This document shows, piece after piece, positions 1-8,127 of a stretch of 64,000 nucleotides of DNA. A program made the translations under genes and the position numbers. The stretch spans positions 1 to 64,000 of the forward strand of contig DXZR01000007.1 of NCBI GenBank assembly GCA_019419555.1. Direction: 5' to 3'. Source of the DNA: Collinsella sp. (GTDB lineage: Bacteria; Actinomycetota; Coriobacteriia; Coriobacteriales; Coriobacteriaceae). The notes under the pieces are model-generated. The model was not told the origin of the DNA and did no database searches. It worked only from the letters and a program-made list of their open reading frames with translations. How positions within the stretch are numbered: position 1 is the stretch's first letter; every line of letters begins with the position of its first letter.

Positions 1-6
1 TGAACT

Positions 7-46
7 GCCTCCCATTTCTTGGACACAAGAAATGGGAGGCTTTTTT
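7..46 (+). terminator. Terminator-like hairpin at the IS left end
   Basis: A perfect 14-bp stem (7-20 with 27-40) and a 6-nt loop are followed by six T residues (41-46). The GGGAGG ribosome binding site of orfA (34-39) sits in the 3' arm. Transcripts entering from outside would fold and tend to terminate, and their transposase start would be masked. Confidence 0.75.
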
Positions 47-562
47 ATGGCTGGAAACGCTTTGTACGACGTCGGGATGAGACTGCGAGCGGCAGAGCTG
101 CACGACGAGGGGCACGGCCGCGCGGCGATCGCGGCCCTTCTCGGGATGCCGGAGGAAACCGTGAGAGAATGGCTGTGCACCTACAGGTCTGCTGGTATCG
201 AGGTTCTGGCCATGATGGGAAAGAAACACACCGCCTATTCGTTCGAGACGAAGCTGGCCGCCGTCAGGGCGGTCGTCGACGAGGGCATGACGAAGCCCGA
301 GGCCATGGAGAAGTTCGGGATAGCCTCGCCAAGCCCTTTCAAGAAATGGCTGAAGGCCTACAGGGAGGAGGGCCCGGAGGCGCTCAGGCCAAAGCCCAGG
401 GGGAGGCCGAGGGGGTCCGGCTCCCCGTCCGGGGAGACGACGCGCGAGCAAGAGCTCGAGCGCAGGATCAAGAGGCTCGAGGCGGAGAACGCCTACCTAA
501 AAAAATCGATCGCCCTGAAGGCGGAGAAACGCTCTCGAACGGCGAGAAGGCCGCGGTCGTGA
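47..562 (+). CDS. IS3-family transposase OrfA
   Basis: A 171-residue protein that starts with MAGNALYD. ATG 47 is preferred over ATG 32 because GGGAGG (34-39) lies seven bases before it. The N-terminal half carries two helix-turn-helix segments of the kind that bind IS ends. The C-terminal third (about 130-155) is a charged leucine-zipper-like coiled coil (EQELERRIKRLEAENAYLKK) typical of IS150-group OrfA multimerisation. The slippery run at 499-505 lies just after this coil. Ribosomes that stay in frame end at 560-562 and make OrfA alone; those that slip make the OrfAB transposase. Confidence 0.9.
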   Translation: MAGNALYDVGMRLRAAELHDEGHGRAAIAALLGMPEETVREWLCTYRSAGIEVLAMMGKKHTAYSFETKLAAVRAVVDEGMTKPEAMEKFGIASPSPFKKWLKAYREEGPEALRPKPRGRPRGSGSPSGETTREQELERRIKRLEAENAYLKKSIALKAEKRSRTARRPRS

Positions 563-1410
563 GCGGGCTTTCAGGGCAATACCCCCTCGCCGACCTGCTC
601 GAGTGCGCCGGCCTGGCGAGGTCGAGCTACTACTACGCGCTGTCGCACCCGAAGGCTCCCACCAGGCCCGAGCTCTGGGAGGCCGCCGCCGAGATATTCT
701 CGCGCACCGCCAACGGGTGCGGCCACAGGCAGATCGCCATGTGCCTGCGCGCCGAGCAGGGCGTGCGCATAGCCGACAAGACGACGCTGAAGATGATGCG
801 CGAGATGGGCATCAGCTGCGGGATCCGCCGCGAGACCGACTACCACAGGTACAACTCGTACAGGGGCAAGGTCGGAAAGACCTTCGAGAACGTCATCGGC
901 AGGGACTTCGCCGCCGGCGGGCCGTGGGAGAAGATGGGCACCGACGTCACCGAGTTCAAGCAGCCCTGGGGCAAGGCCTACTTCGCGCCGGTCTACGACT
1001 TCGGCAGCAAGGAGATCGTCGCCTGGTCCACGTCGCTGCATCCCAACATGGCCCAGCAGCACGAGCTGCTCGACCAGCTCGTGTCCAAGATGCCCGAGGG
1101 CTCCAGGCCGGTCCTGCACTCGGACATGGGCTGGCAGTACCAGCAGGCCGGGTGGTGCAAGCGGCTGGAGGAGGCCGGCGTGGTGCAGAGCATGTCCCGG
1201 AAGGGCAACTGCATCGACAACGGCGCGACGGAGCAGGTGTTCGGCCATATGAAGGACGAGTTCTTTCGCGGAAGAAAATGGCCTTGCTTCGAAGACTTCA
1301 AGAGAGACCTGGACGAATACATCATCCATTGGAACACGAGAAGGAGGCAGGTTAAACTGAAGGGACTGACCCCGGAGGAATTCCGGAATCAGTCCCTATG
1401 TGCGGCGTAG
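499..1410 (+). CDS. IS3-family transposase OrfB (expressed by -1 frameshift as OrfAB)
   Basis: The catalytic domain of an IS3 transposase (rve/DDE fold). The three acidic residues are visible: Asp in GTDVTEF, Asp in LHSDMGWQYQ, and Glu in NGATEQVFGHMK. The tail WNTRRRQVKLKGLTPEEF is typical of the family. There is no plausible independent start near its 5' end, so I infer production by a -1 shift on A AAA AAA at 499-505. A downstream stem, GCCCTGAA (512-519) with TTCAGGGC (570-577), starts six bases after the slippery site and could stimulate the shift. The fused product would be about 453 residues, normal for IS150 relatives. No internal stop or deletion is seen, so the element could be active. 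Confidence 0.9.
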   Translation, partial: KKIDRPEGGETLSNGEKAAVVSGLSGQYPLADLLECAGLARSSYYYALSHPKAPTRPELWEAAAEIFSRTANGCGHRQIAMCLRAEQGVRIADKTTLKMMREMGISCGIRRETDYHRYNSYRGKVGKTFENVIGRDFAAGGPWEKMGTDVTEFKQPWGKAYFAPVYDFGSKEIVAWSTSLHPNMAQQHELLDQLVSKMPEGSRPVLHSDMGWQYQQAGWCKRLEEAGVVQSMSRKGNCIDNGATEQVFGHMKDEFFRGRKWPCFEDFKRDLDEYIIHWNTRRRQVKLKGLTPEEFRNQSLCAA

Positions 1411-1449
1411 GCCGCTTATTAGCCCGTCCAAGAATTGGGGCGCAGTTCA

Positions 1450-2034
1450 CACTACGTGCGGCGGGGGTTCTTTCGTCCTGCGGAGTGTCCGCGAAGGTCA
1501 GCCCTCAGATCCTGCTACGACTACGTCTTCGGATTGTGTGGGCGGATGAAGGACGTGGTTGTGGGGGCTTTTGTCCCCTTCGCTGTTTCGCGGCTTTGCC
1601 ACGAAACCTCGCGCCACTTTGGAGATAGATGGGGGACTTGGCTGTTGCCGCCTTTTCGGAGCTCTTCTTTATTCCTTATGCTGGATGAAAAGCCCCTTGT
1701 TTTTGCAGGGGTGCATACTCAACTTATAAGTGCATAGAATCTCGTATAGTGCGAGTAAGATATTGCGCTGTCCGTTTTGTGTTTAGCAGAGATGTAGTTT
1801 GCATAATCCGACATAATCCTCGCTGCATTTAAATAAAGTTGCACGTAAATGGCGTAGATATGTCTGAGCTGGGGTTCTGTACGCTGAGCGGATAAAAACG
1901 ACCGTTCACCGTTCCGCTATTTTCAAAATGAATAAAATGAGCGATAAAGAGAATATAAACCTTAATAAACTCGCGTATCGCACGGACGCGGGTTATTAAT
2001 GGGTTGTAGGCCTTTTACAGAAAGGATTCCAGCA
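1450..2034. other. Intergenic region upstream of arcC1, no gene recognised
   Basis: The first 250 bp keep high GC but show no convincing coding signal: short open frames lack ribosome binding sites and family resemblance. From about 1730 the sequence becomes AT-rich and probably carries the arcC1 promoter, though I cannot place one pair of boxes with confidence. The 5' end next to the IS may be remnant sequence. Confidence 0.5.
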
Positions 2035-2997
2035 ATGTCTAAGCCTCTTGGCAAGCCCGATCGTATTGTCGTCGCCCTCGGCGGCAACGCCCTCGGCAAC
2101 AACCCCGTCGAGCAGATCGAGGCCGTGAGCAACACCGCCCACGCGCTCCTCGGCCTCATCGAGCAGGGCAACGAGATCATCATCACCCACGGCAACGGCC
2201 CGCAGGTCGGCATGATCCAGAACGCCTTCGCCGCTGCCCACGACGCCATCGGCACCCCCGAGATGCCGCTGCCCGAGTGCGGCGCCATGTCCCAGGGCTA
2301 CATTGGCTATCACCTGCAGCAGGGCATCGGCCGCGAGATGCACAAGCGCTATAAGCGTTGGCACGCCGCCACCGTCGTCACCCAGATCGAGTGCGACCCG
2401 GACGATCCCGCGTTCAAGAACCCGACCAAGCCGATCGGTCCCTTCTACACCGAGGAGCAGGCCAAGGAGTTCATGGCCGAGGATCCCTCCAAGGTCTTCG
2501 TCGAGGATTCCGGCCGCGGCTGGCGTCGCGTCGTCGCCTCCCCCGATCCCAAGAAGATCGTCGAGGCTGACTCCATCCTCAACCTGCTCGACAACGAGTT
2601 CATCGTCATCGCCTGCGGTGGCGGCGGCATCCCCGTCGTCCGCGACTACGAGAACAAGGGTTGCTACAAGGGCGTTCCCGCCGTTATCGACAAGGACCTG
2701 GGCGGCGAGCTGCTGGCCGAGGACTGCGACGCCGACGTCCTGTTCCTGCTGACCGCCGTCGAGCATGTCGCCATCAACTTTGGCAAGCCCAACCAGGAGG
2801 AGCTCGAGGACCTCACCGCCGACGAGGCCGAGCGCCTGGCCGACGAGGGCCAGTTCGGCAAGGGTTCCATGGAGCCCAAGGTCCGCGCCGCCATCAAGTT
2901 CGCCCGTTCCCGCAAGGGCCGCACCTGCATCATCGGCGCCCTGGACAAGGCCGCCGAGACCATGGCCGGCCTCTCCGGTACCCGCATCCACGAGTAG
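2035..2997 (+). CDS. arcC: Carbamate kinase, first copy
   Basis: Last step of the arginine deiminase pathway: carbamoyl phosphate plus ADP gives ATP, CO2 and ammonia, in the cytoplasm. The 320 residues match the usual length of ArcC. The N-terminal VVALGGNALG and the internal THGNGPQVG are the hallmark amino acid kinase motifs, with CGGGGIPVV and DKDLGGELLA further on. ATG 2035 (MSKPLGKPD) is chosen because AAAGGA lies at 2021-2026; an upstream in-frame ATG at 1999 lacks one. It differs from the second copy at 9159 by only a few bases near the start and is otherwise identical, including about 100 bp past the stop. It stands alone on the plus strand, with the arcA1/regulator pair facing it. 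Confidence 0.97.
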   Translation: MSKPLGKPDRIVVALGGNALGNNPVEQIEAVSNTAHALLGLIEQGNEIIITHGNGPQVGMIQNAFAAAHDAIGTPEMPLPECGAMSQGYIGYHLQQGIGREMHKRYKRWHAATVVTQIECDPDDPAFKNPTKPIGPFYTEEQAKEFMAEDPSKVFVEDSGRGWRRVVASPDPKKIVEADSILNLLDNEFIVIACGGGGIPVVRDYENKGCYKGVPAVIDKDLGGELLAEDCDADVLFLLTAVEHVAINFGKPNQEELEDLTADEAERLADEGQFGKGSMEPKVRAAIKFARSRKGRTCIIGALDKAAETMAGLSGTRIHE

Positions 2998-3098
2998 TCC
3001 CTACTCCGTTGCCTCTCTCGTGGGCGCCAGGCAAAGCGCCCACAGACTAGCCTCTCTTCATGAGCCCTGCAGTCCGCTCCGACTGCGGGGCTTTTGCT
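2068..3098 (+). repeat. Direct repeat, copy 1 (arcC body plus terminator)
   Basis: Matches 9192-10222 without indels at a constant offset of 7124. The few differences are near the 5' end (up to about 2160) and two in the terminator (3062 and 3068). By reading, roughly 900 bp between are identical, synonymous sites and 3' flank included. Confidence 0.95.
3063..3095 (+). terminator. Rho-independent terminator of arcC1
   Basis: AGCCCTGCAGTC (3063-3074) pairs with GACTGCGGGGCT (3081-3092) over a 6-nt loop, followed by T residues. One pair is a G-T wobble that is a perfect G-C pair in the second copy. Confidence 0.85.
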
Positions 3099-3138
3099 GT
3101 TTGAGATGTGTGCAGGGGGTAAACAAGAGCAAATTTGG

Positions 3139-3789
3139 TTAGATGCTCAGATCATGGGATGCCTGAAACCAGACGATGATTCCCAGAATCCTAATTCGGC
3201 GTTTGTCCAGCACGATATCCGGTTCCGCTGTGCGATATGAGTAGGATGAGAGCATCACGGTGTTCGTACCGGTGCTATAACGACGTATGACGATTCTTGA
3301 ATTATCGGCCAAAGCGAGGACGGAGCATCCGTTCCAGGGTTTCAGGTTTGGATCCACGAGGAGAAGGGATCCAATCGGGTAGCATTTGGACATGGCGGAC
3401 GTGTCCATTTGAACAAAGAAGCACCCGCGATGTTTCTTGAATACGGATGAGGGAAGCGCGGTTATTCCGGTTTGTTTAAGTCCCGTTCTGCCTCCATTCT
3501 TCAAGATTTTAAATACATCGCAAAGGGAATCAGTAGTAACTTCTTTGGATTCCCCCTTCCGCCCCTCGTGGTCGAGCTTTGCGGCAAGCCCTGCGGTTTC
3601 AGATGTGAGGTCGTCGAGCTGCAGGTTAAATTTCGATACTATCTTGAGCAACGTTGAGCGGCGGATTGTATAGCGGTCCTTTTCCCAGCGGCATACCGTT
3701 TCTTTGGAGACGCCGATGAGTGCCGCGAATTCCTCCTGTGTCAGCTGGTCGCGCTTGCGAAGCGCCTTTATGTTTTGACCCGTTCCCAT
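3139..3789 (-). CDS. XRE-type regulator with S24/LexA-like C-terminal domain
   Basis: A 216-residue predicted repressor. Residues about 5-60 form a Cro/CI helix-turn-helix (IKALRKRDQLTQEEFAALIG, then SKETVCRWEKDR). The C-terminal half resembles the S24 dimerisation/protease fold: a FFVQMDTSAMSK segment where the catalytic Ser is expected, then GSLLLVDP, and VIRRY where the Lys would sit. An Arg in place of that Lys suggests it may sense or dimerise rather than cleave itself. ATG 3789 starts one base after the arcA1 stop (3791), so the two are almost certainly co-transcribed and translationally coupled. Likely role, inferred from context: control of arcA1 or of the divergent arcD promoter region (5042-5318). 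The ligand is unknown. Confidence 0.8.
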   Translation of the reverse strand: MGTGQNIKALRKRDQLTQEEFAALIGVSKETVCRWEKDRYTIRRSTLLKIVSKFNLQLDDLTSETAGLAAKLDHEGRKGESKEVTTDSLCDVFKILKNGGRTGLKQTGITALPSSVFKKHRGCFFVQMDTSAMSKCYPIGSLLLVDPNLKPWNGCSVLALADNSRIVIRRYSTGTNTVMLSSYSYRTAEPDIVLDKRRIRILGIIVWFQASHDLSI

Positions 3790-3790
3790 G

Positions 3791-5041
3791 TTATGAAGTG
3801 CGGACGAGGGGGAGGCAGAGGCAGTTGGGGCCGCCAAAGCCGTTTGTCAGCTCAAAGATAGAGATGGGAATAAGGTCAATACCGGCCTGCTCCAGCGCTT
3901 TGTTGGTTTCGGCGTTTTCTTCGTATACGCAGACCTTGCCGGGCTCCAAACAAAGGGTGCTTGTGGCATTGTTGGACCTTTCGACCTCTGCTGCACCGGG
4001 ATTTGAGCCACCGCAAAGGATAAATTGCAACGAACTTGAACCTAGGGCTAATCGCAACGCTTCTTTCAGTCCGCCTTCGACATGGCGTGCCCGGGTTGTC
4101 CCTTCCAATCTGCCCCGTGTGATGCGGTAGACCCGCGCTTGGTCGAGAAGCTCGTGGGCAACGAGGAATGTCTCGTGGCTAACGCGAGTGAAATATGTGT
4201 CGAGATGAATGCAGAGATCATCGTAGGGAACCTCAATGGCCCATACGGACTCAATAGTCGAGTTCTCGTCCCAGAGCAAGTTATTCGCTAGGGTGTCTAT
4301 AGCTGCTGGCTCGGTTCGTTGAGAGATGCCAACGGCTACATTTTCGCTGTTGAGGTTGTGCAGGTCGCCGCCTTCAATGTGGAAAGTCGATTCATGCTTG
4401 AAGAACTGAGGAGTCTCGCGGAAATCTGGGTGATAGGTAAAAATCGTTTTGTAGGCGATAACCTCTCGGTTGCGCTCTGGCCAGTACATATGGTTGAGCG
4501 TGACACCTTCGCCGATGACGCTTGCCGGATCGCGGGTGAACCACATGGTGTTAAGGGGGCTTACGAGAAGGTCGTCGGGCGAGTATGCATCTCCCGTCAG
4601 TTTTGCGAGGCTGAATACCTCCTTATCCGTATCGAAGACCTGGGAGTAGCGGATGCCATTGACCGCTGCTTGAGCCAGGGCACGGGAGCCTTCGATGCGC
4701 TCGAGATACACGCGAATGGCAGATTCGAGCTCAATGCCTCGCGCGCCGCATTCTGAAATGTAGCTATCGATAAAAGAGTGACGCGCCCGCTCTGTCGCAT
4801 CAAGGGCTTCGGCAAGAAGGTTTTCAAGATAGAGAATCTCTACCCCTTCGTGCTCGAGCATTGCCGAGTAAGCATGATGCTCCCTAAGAGCCTTTTCAAG
4901 ATCAAACGAGTTGCTAGAAGGGCGCAGCGTAAAGACTTGATTGAACTGCCCGTCGGGGTAGTTGCACGTTTCGGGGCCGGGACAGTGCAGGAGGACCTTT
5001 TTTAGCTTTCCTATTTCGTTTTGAACATGCAATGCGGACAT
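3791..5041 (-). CDS. arcA: Arginine deiminase paralogue (divergent)
   Basis: A 416-residue member of the arginine deiminase family, which hydrolyses L-arginine to L-citrulline and ammonia. Family marks are present: FTRDP, NHMYWPERNREV, FHIEGGD, ISQRTE, CIHLDTYFT and the C-terminal GGPNC with the nucleophilic Cys at 407. Compared with ArcA2 (6797-8041) it is clearly divergent. The usual GGPRC is GGPNC, the RGRGG before it is NGFGG, and the Asn common before the FTRDP box appears to be Thr. Start ATG 5041 (MSALHVQNEIG) has GAGG just upstream. It is transcribed away from arcD and is coupled to the downstream XRE/S24 gene. It may be an arginine deiminase with shifted kinetics, or act on a related guanidino compound; the sequence does not decide. 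Confidence 0.88.
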   Translation of the reverse strand: MSALHVQNEIGKLKKVLLHCPGPETCNYPDGQFNQVFTLRPSSNSFDLEKALREHHAYSAMLEHEGVEILYLENLLAEALDATERARHSFIDSYISECGARGIELESAIRVYLERIEGSRALAQAAVNGIRYSQVFDTDKEVFSLAKLTGDAYSPDDLLVSPLNTMWFTRDPASVIGEGVTLNHMYWPERNREVIAYKTIFTYHPDFRETPQFFKHESTFHIEGGDLHNLNSENVAVGISQRTEPAAIDTLANNLLWDENSTIESVWAIEVPYDDLCIHLDTYFTRVSHETFLVAHELLDQARVYRITRGRLEGTTRARHVEGGLKEALRLALGSSSLQFILCGGSNPGAAEVERSNNATSTLCLEPGKVCVYEENAETNKALEQAGIDLIPISIFELTNGFGGPNCLCLPLVRTS

Positions 5042-5318
5042 GTGACCTCGCTTTGGCGGTGAGTATTTATTGCTTCCATAGTGGCACATTACGAGTTTGT
5101 TTCAATTTACATCATATTTGTCACAGGCGAATGGCACGAACCGGTTTAGTAATTGACGCTAACCATCAACTTGGAAAGATAATTGACAAATTACATCAAT
5201 CTGTAATCCGTTTACGGGTTGATGCGCTTCGTTGGCGGGCGCTGGGGCGGAAGGGTGTTTTGCGCGATGACACAATGGCTTTGCCGGCAACGAAAAACCC
5301 CTGAATTAAGGAGGAGAG
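5042..5318. promoter_or_regulatory. Divergent promoter region between arcA1 and arcD
   Basis: AT-rich 277-bp gap between divergent genes. A near-direct repeat, AATTTACATCAT (5104-5115) and AAATTACATCAAT (5188-5200), could be an operator pair for an arginine or XRE-type regulator. Promoter-like boxes include TTGACG (5153-5158) with GATAAT (5178-5183) and TTGACA (5183-5188); spacing is not ideal, so assignment is tentative. Confidence 0.45.
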
Positions 5319-6755
5319 ATGGCAGAGACAGAAAAGAAGCGCACTCTTCGAGTCCCGCACGTGTACACCATCATTCTCGTCTTGATGGCCGTATTTGCCG
5401 TTCTGACCTGGGTCGTACCTTCGGGTTCGTTTGAGCGCCAGGAGGTTAACGGTCGCGAGGTAACGGTCTCGGGCACCTATGAGCCTGTCGATAAGGTCTA
5501 TACGGACGAGGACGGCAACGAGGTCGATCTTCGCCAAGGCATCTTCGAAGTACTTGAGGCCCCTGCGATCGGCATCCAGCAAGCGGTCGAGGTCGTTGCA
5601 TTCATTATGATCGTGGGAGGTTCCTTCCAGGTCATCACGGCGACCGGAGCCATCACGAGCGGCGTCGCCCGAGTGGTGAAGAAGTTCAAGAGCAAGGACG
5701 TCCTCATCATTCCGATCCTAATGGTGCTTTTTGCCTTGGGCGGCAGCACCTTTGGTATGGCAGAGGAGACGCTTCCGTTCTTTGCGATTCTTATGCCGAT
5801 CATGATGGCCATGGGCTTCGACTCAATTACAGCGTTCATGACGGTGTTTGTGGGTGCCCGTATCGGATACATCGCATCTACCGTTAACCCGTTCAACGTC
5901 CTGATTTCCCAGGGCATCCTCGGTATCCAGGGCAACCCCCAGCTTTGGTTGCGTACTATCGCCCTTGTCGTGCTCACTGCAGTTGCCATCGCATGGGTTG
6001 TGATGTATGCCCTCAAGGTTAAGAAGAATCCCGAGGCATCCCCAGCTTTCCACGATGATATCGAGAAGCGCAAAGAGTTTGGCGCGGACGAGAATCTCCT
6101 CGATAGCGAGTTCACCGCTAGGCAAAAAGCCGTCATGGTTATTTTCGTGCTTGGACTTGGCGCTATCATTTGGGGTCTGGTAACCCAGGGCTGGTACATG
6201 AACGAGATCTCTGCGATTTTCTTGGCCATGGCTCTTCTTTCGGGTGTTGTTTCCGGGATGAATGAGAAGGAGATCGCTGGCGAGTTCGTTAAGGGAATTG
6301 CAGACTTCGCGTTCTCTGCCATCGTTGTTGGCCTCGCCCGCGGAATCCTCGTAATCGCCAATGACGGCCTCATCATCGATACGATTCTCAACACGCTCGC
6401 CACGGCTCTCTCTGGAGTTCCGGCAGTTATCTTTACGAGCATCCTCTATGTTGTGGATAACCTTCTGTCGATCCTCGTTCCGAGCTCCTCGGGCATCGCT
6501 GCTCTTACGATTCCCATTTTCGGCCCGCTTGTTGAGCTGATGGGCTTAAGCCCCGAGGCTGCAGTTACTGGTCTTTCCATGGGCAGCGCGGCCATGTCTC
6601 TCATTTCGCCAACAAGCGCGATGCTCGTTGCCGGTCTTGGCGTCTGCAAGATTCCGCTTGGCCAGTGGTGGAAGGTCGCTTGGAAATTCTTCCTGGTCGT
6701 AAGCGTTATCTGCATGGCATTCACTGCGGTTTCGGGTCTTATCCCCTTGCCGTAA
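5319..6755 (+). CDS. arcD: YfcC-type transporter, probable arginine/ornithine antiporter
   Basis: A 478-residue integral membrane protein of the YfcC/DcuC-like family (anaerobic carrier superfamily), which includes the ArcD proteins of streptococcal arginine deiminase operons. About 12 hydrophobic spans are visible, with family-like segments such as FALGGSTFGMAEET and ILVPSSSGIAALTIPI. A charged extracytoplasmic loop follows the first span (about 35-75). ATG 5319 has an excellent AAGGAGG at 5308-5314. It lies directly upstream of arcA2 (41-bp gap) in the order arcD-arcA-arcB-arcC, so import of arginine in exchange for ornithine is the natural role. This is inferred from context; the family also has other substrates. 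Confidence 0.85.
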   Translation: MAETEKKRTLRVPHVYTIILVLMAVFAVLTWVVPSGSFERQEVNGREVTVSGTYEPVDKVYTDEDGNEVDLRQGIFEVLEAPAIGIQQAVEVVAFIMIVGGSFQVITATGAITSGVARVVKKFKSKDVLIIPILMVLFALGGSTFGMAEETLPFFAILMPIMMAMGFDSITAFMTVFVGARIGYIASTVNPFNVLISQGILGIQGNPQLWLRTIALVVLTAVAIAWVVMYALKVKKNPEASPAFHDDIEKRKEFGADENLLDSEFTARQKAVMVIFVLGLGAIIWGLVTQGWYMNEISAIFLAMALLSGVVSGMNEKEIAGEFVKGIADFAFSAIVVGLARGILVIANDGLIIDTILNTLATALSGVPAVIFTSILYVVDNLLSILVPSSSGIAALTIPIFGPLVELMGLSPEAAVTGLSMGSAAMSLISPTSAMLVAGLGVCKIPLGQWWKVAWKFFLVVSVICMAFTAVSGLIPLP

Positions 6756-6796
6756 AAGTAAAACCCTACATACAGTTGTAAGAAAGAAGGATAGAG

Positions 6797-8041
6797 ATGA
6801 GCAAAGGACTGAACGTTCATAGCGAGATTGGCGCCCTCAAGAAGGTGTGCGTCCATCGCCCCGGTATGGATCTTGTAAACATGAAGGCGGAGGATTTCGA
6901 CCGCGTTTGGATTCACGACGCGTTCTATCTGGACTATGCCCAGAAGGAGCACGATCAGTTTACCGACCTTCTTCGCGGCGCTGGCGCCGAGGTCGTCTAT
7001 ATGGAAGAGCTGCTCGCTGAGACGTTTGACAAAGTCGAGGGCACTCGCGCAGAGTTCATGACGAAGTTCATGGGGGAGTCCGGCATCTCCAACGCGGCCC
7101 TTCGCCAGGCCGTTGTCGAGAAGCTCGATTCCATCAAGGACAACAAGGAGTTTGTCCTCACGGCTATGGGCGGACTGTATGTGCGCGACCTCGAGATCCC
7201 GCATGTCGGCGGCTCTCTTGCCAGCTTGGACGGCGATGAGCTGAAGGGCGACGACATGGTCCTCTTCCCCATGCCCGCCTCGTATTTCTCCCGTGATCCC
7301 CTGGCTGTCGTGGGCAAGGGCGCTACCATGAATCGCATGTACTGGAATCAGCGCAATCGCGAGGTAATCTTCTACGAAACGGTGCTCCGCAACCATCCCG
7401 ATTACGCCGGTAGCCCCATCTGGTACGACCACAATAGCGAGTGGCATATCGAGGGCGGCGATATTCTCAACATCAACGCCAAGACGCTCGCCATCGGTAT
7501 TTCCGAGCGTACCCAGACTGCGGCCATCGATGAGCTCGCCAAGAATATGTTCTGGGGTTCTGATGAGGCCGAAATCGAGAACATCTATGCCATCAAGATT
7601 CCGCACGGCTATGCCTACATGCATCTCGACACCGTTTGCACGCAGGTCGATCGCGATAAGTTCACGGTCTATCCCGGCATCTACCAGACGCTTCGTGCCT
7701 ACCGCCTGACCAAGGGCGATTCGGAGGGGGAGGTGCATATCGAGGAGCTCGAGGGCACCCTGCAGCATATTCTCGAGCTTGCGACGGGTATGGACCACAT
7801 CACCATGATTGAGTGCGGTGGTGGCGATCCGATCGAGGCTTCCCGTGAGCAGTGGAACGATGGTTCCAACACTCTTGCGGTCGCACCGGGCAAGGTCTGC
7901 GTGTATGAGCGCAACGTTGTCACCAACGATGCTCTTTACAAGGCCGGCGTCGAGCTGCTCGTCGCCCCCTCCGAGGAGCTTTCTCGCGGTCGCGGCGGCC
8001 CGCGCTGCATGACCATGCCGTTCTGGCGTGAGGAAATCTAG
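6797..8041 (+). CDS. arcA: Arginine deiminase, operon copy
   Basis: Hydrolyses L-arginine to citrulline and ammonia, first step of the ATP-yielding pathway. The 414 residues show SYFSRDP, MYWNQRNREVIFYE, WHIEGGDILN, ISERTQ, MHLDTVCTQ and the C-terminal RGRGGPRCMTMPF with catalytic Cys 404. Unlike many ADIs the residue at the Asn of NLYFTRDP appears to be Ala here (PMPASYFSRDP). AAAGAAGGA precedes ATG 6797. It sits between arcD and arcB in a tight plus-strand series and is the likely main deiminase, the minus-strand copy at 3791 being the divergent one. Confidence 0.96.
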   Translation: MSKGLNVHSEIGALKKVCVHRPGMDLVNMKAEDFDRVWIHDAFYLDYAQKEHDQFTDLLRGAGAEVVYMEELLAETFDKVEGTRAEFMTKFMGESGISNAALRQAVVEKLDSIKDNKEFVLTAMGGLYVRDLEIPHVGGSLASLDGDELKGDDMVLFPMPASYFSRDPLAVVGKGATMNRMYWNQRNREVIFYETVLRNHPDYAGSPIWYDHNSEWHIEGGDILNINAKTLAIGISERTQTAAIDELAKNMFWGSDEAEIENIYAIKIPHGYAYMHLDTVCTQVDRDKFTVYPGIYQTLRAYRLTKGDSEGEVHIEELEGTLQHILELATGMDHITMIECGGGDPIEASREQWNDGSNTLAVAPGKVCVYERNVVTNDALYKAGVELLVAPSEELSRGRGGPRCMTMPFWREEI

Positions 8042-8127
8042 TCAGCGTTAGCGTATCTGGGCGGCGCGTGTGCGTCTGCGCCGCCCATCCCTCCTTGTGT
8101 GTTCCAACAACCGAAAGGACTCAAATC

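Larger units (their letters stand above)
1..1449 (+). mobile_element. IS3-family (IS150-like) insertion sequence, complete
   Basis: The element has terminal inverted repeats. The left end is 1-25 (TGAACTGCCTCCCATTTCTT...) and the right end is 1425-1449 read on the minus strand (TGAACTGCGCCCCAATTCTT...). They agree at 21 of 25 positions and have the TG...CA ends usual in IS3. Inside are an orfA and an orfB in overlapping frames, with a seven-A slippery site at 499-505. The transposase has the DDE signature. The window begins at the first base of the left repeat, so the left flank and the target duplication cannot be seen. It lies about 590 bp upstream of arcC1 and is probably intact. Confidence 0.93.

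Noticed and set aside
1398..1737. Two short frames just after the insertion sequence
   Set aside because: No ribosome binding site or recognisable domain; the first begins inside the transposase end.
1996..2991. A 331-codon minus-strand frame opposite arcC, also present at the second copy
   Set aside because: Being duplicated with arcC explains its conservation. The composition is that of an antisense shadow.
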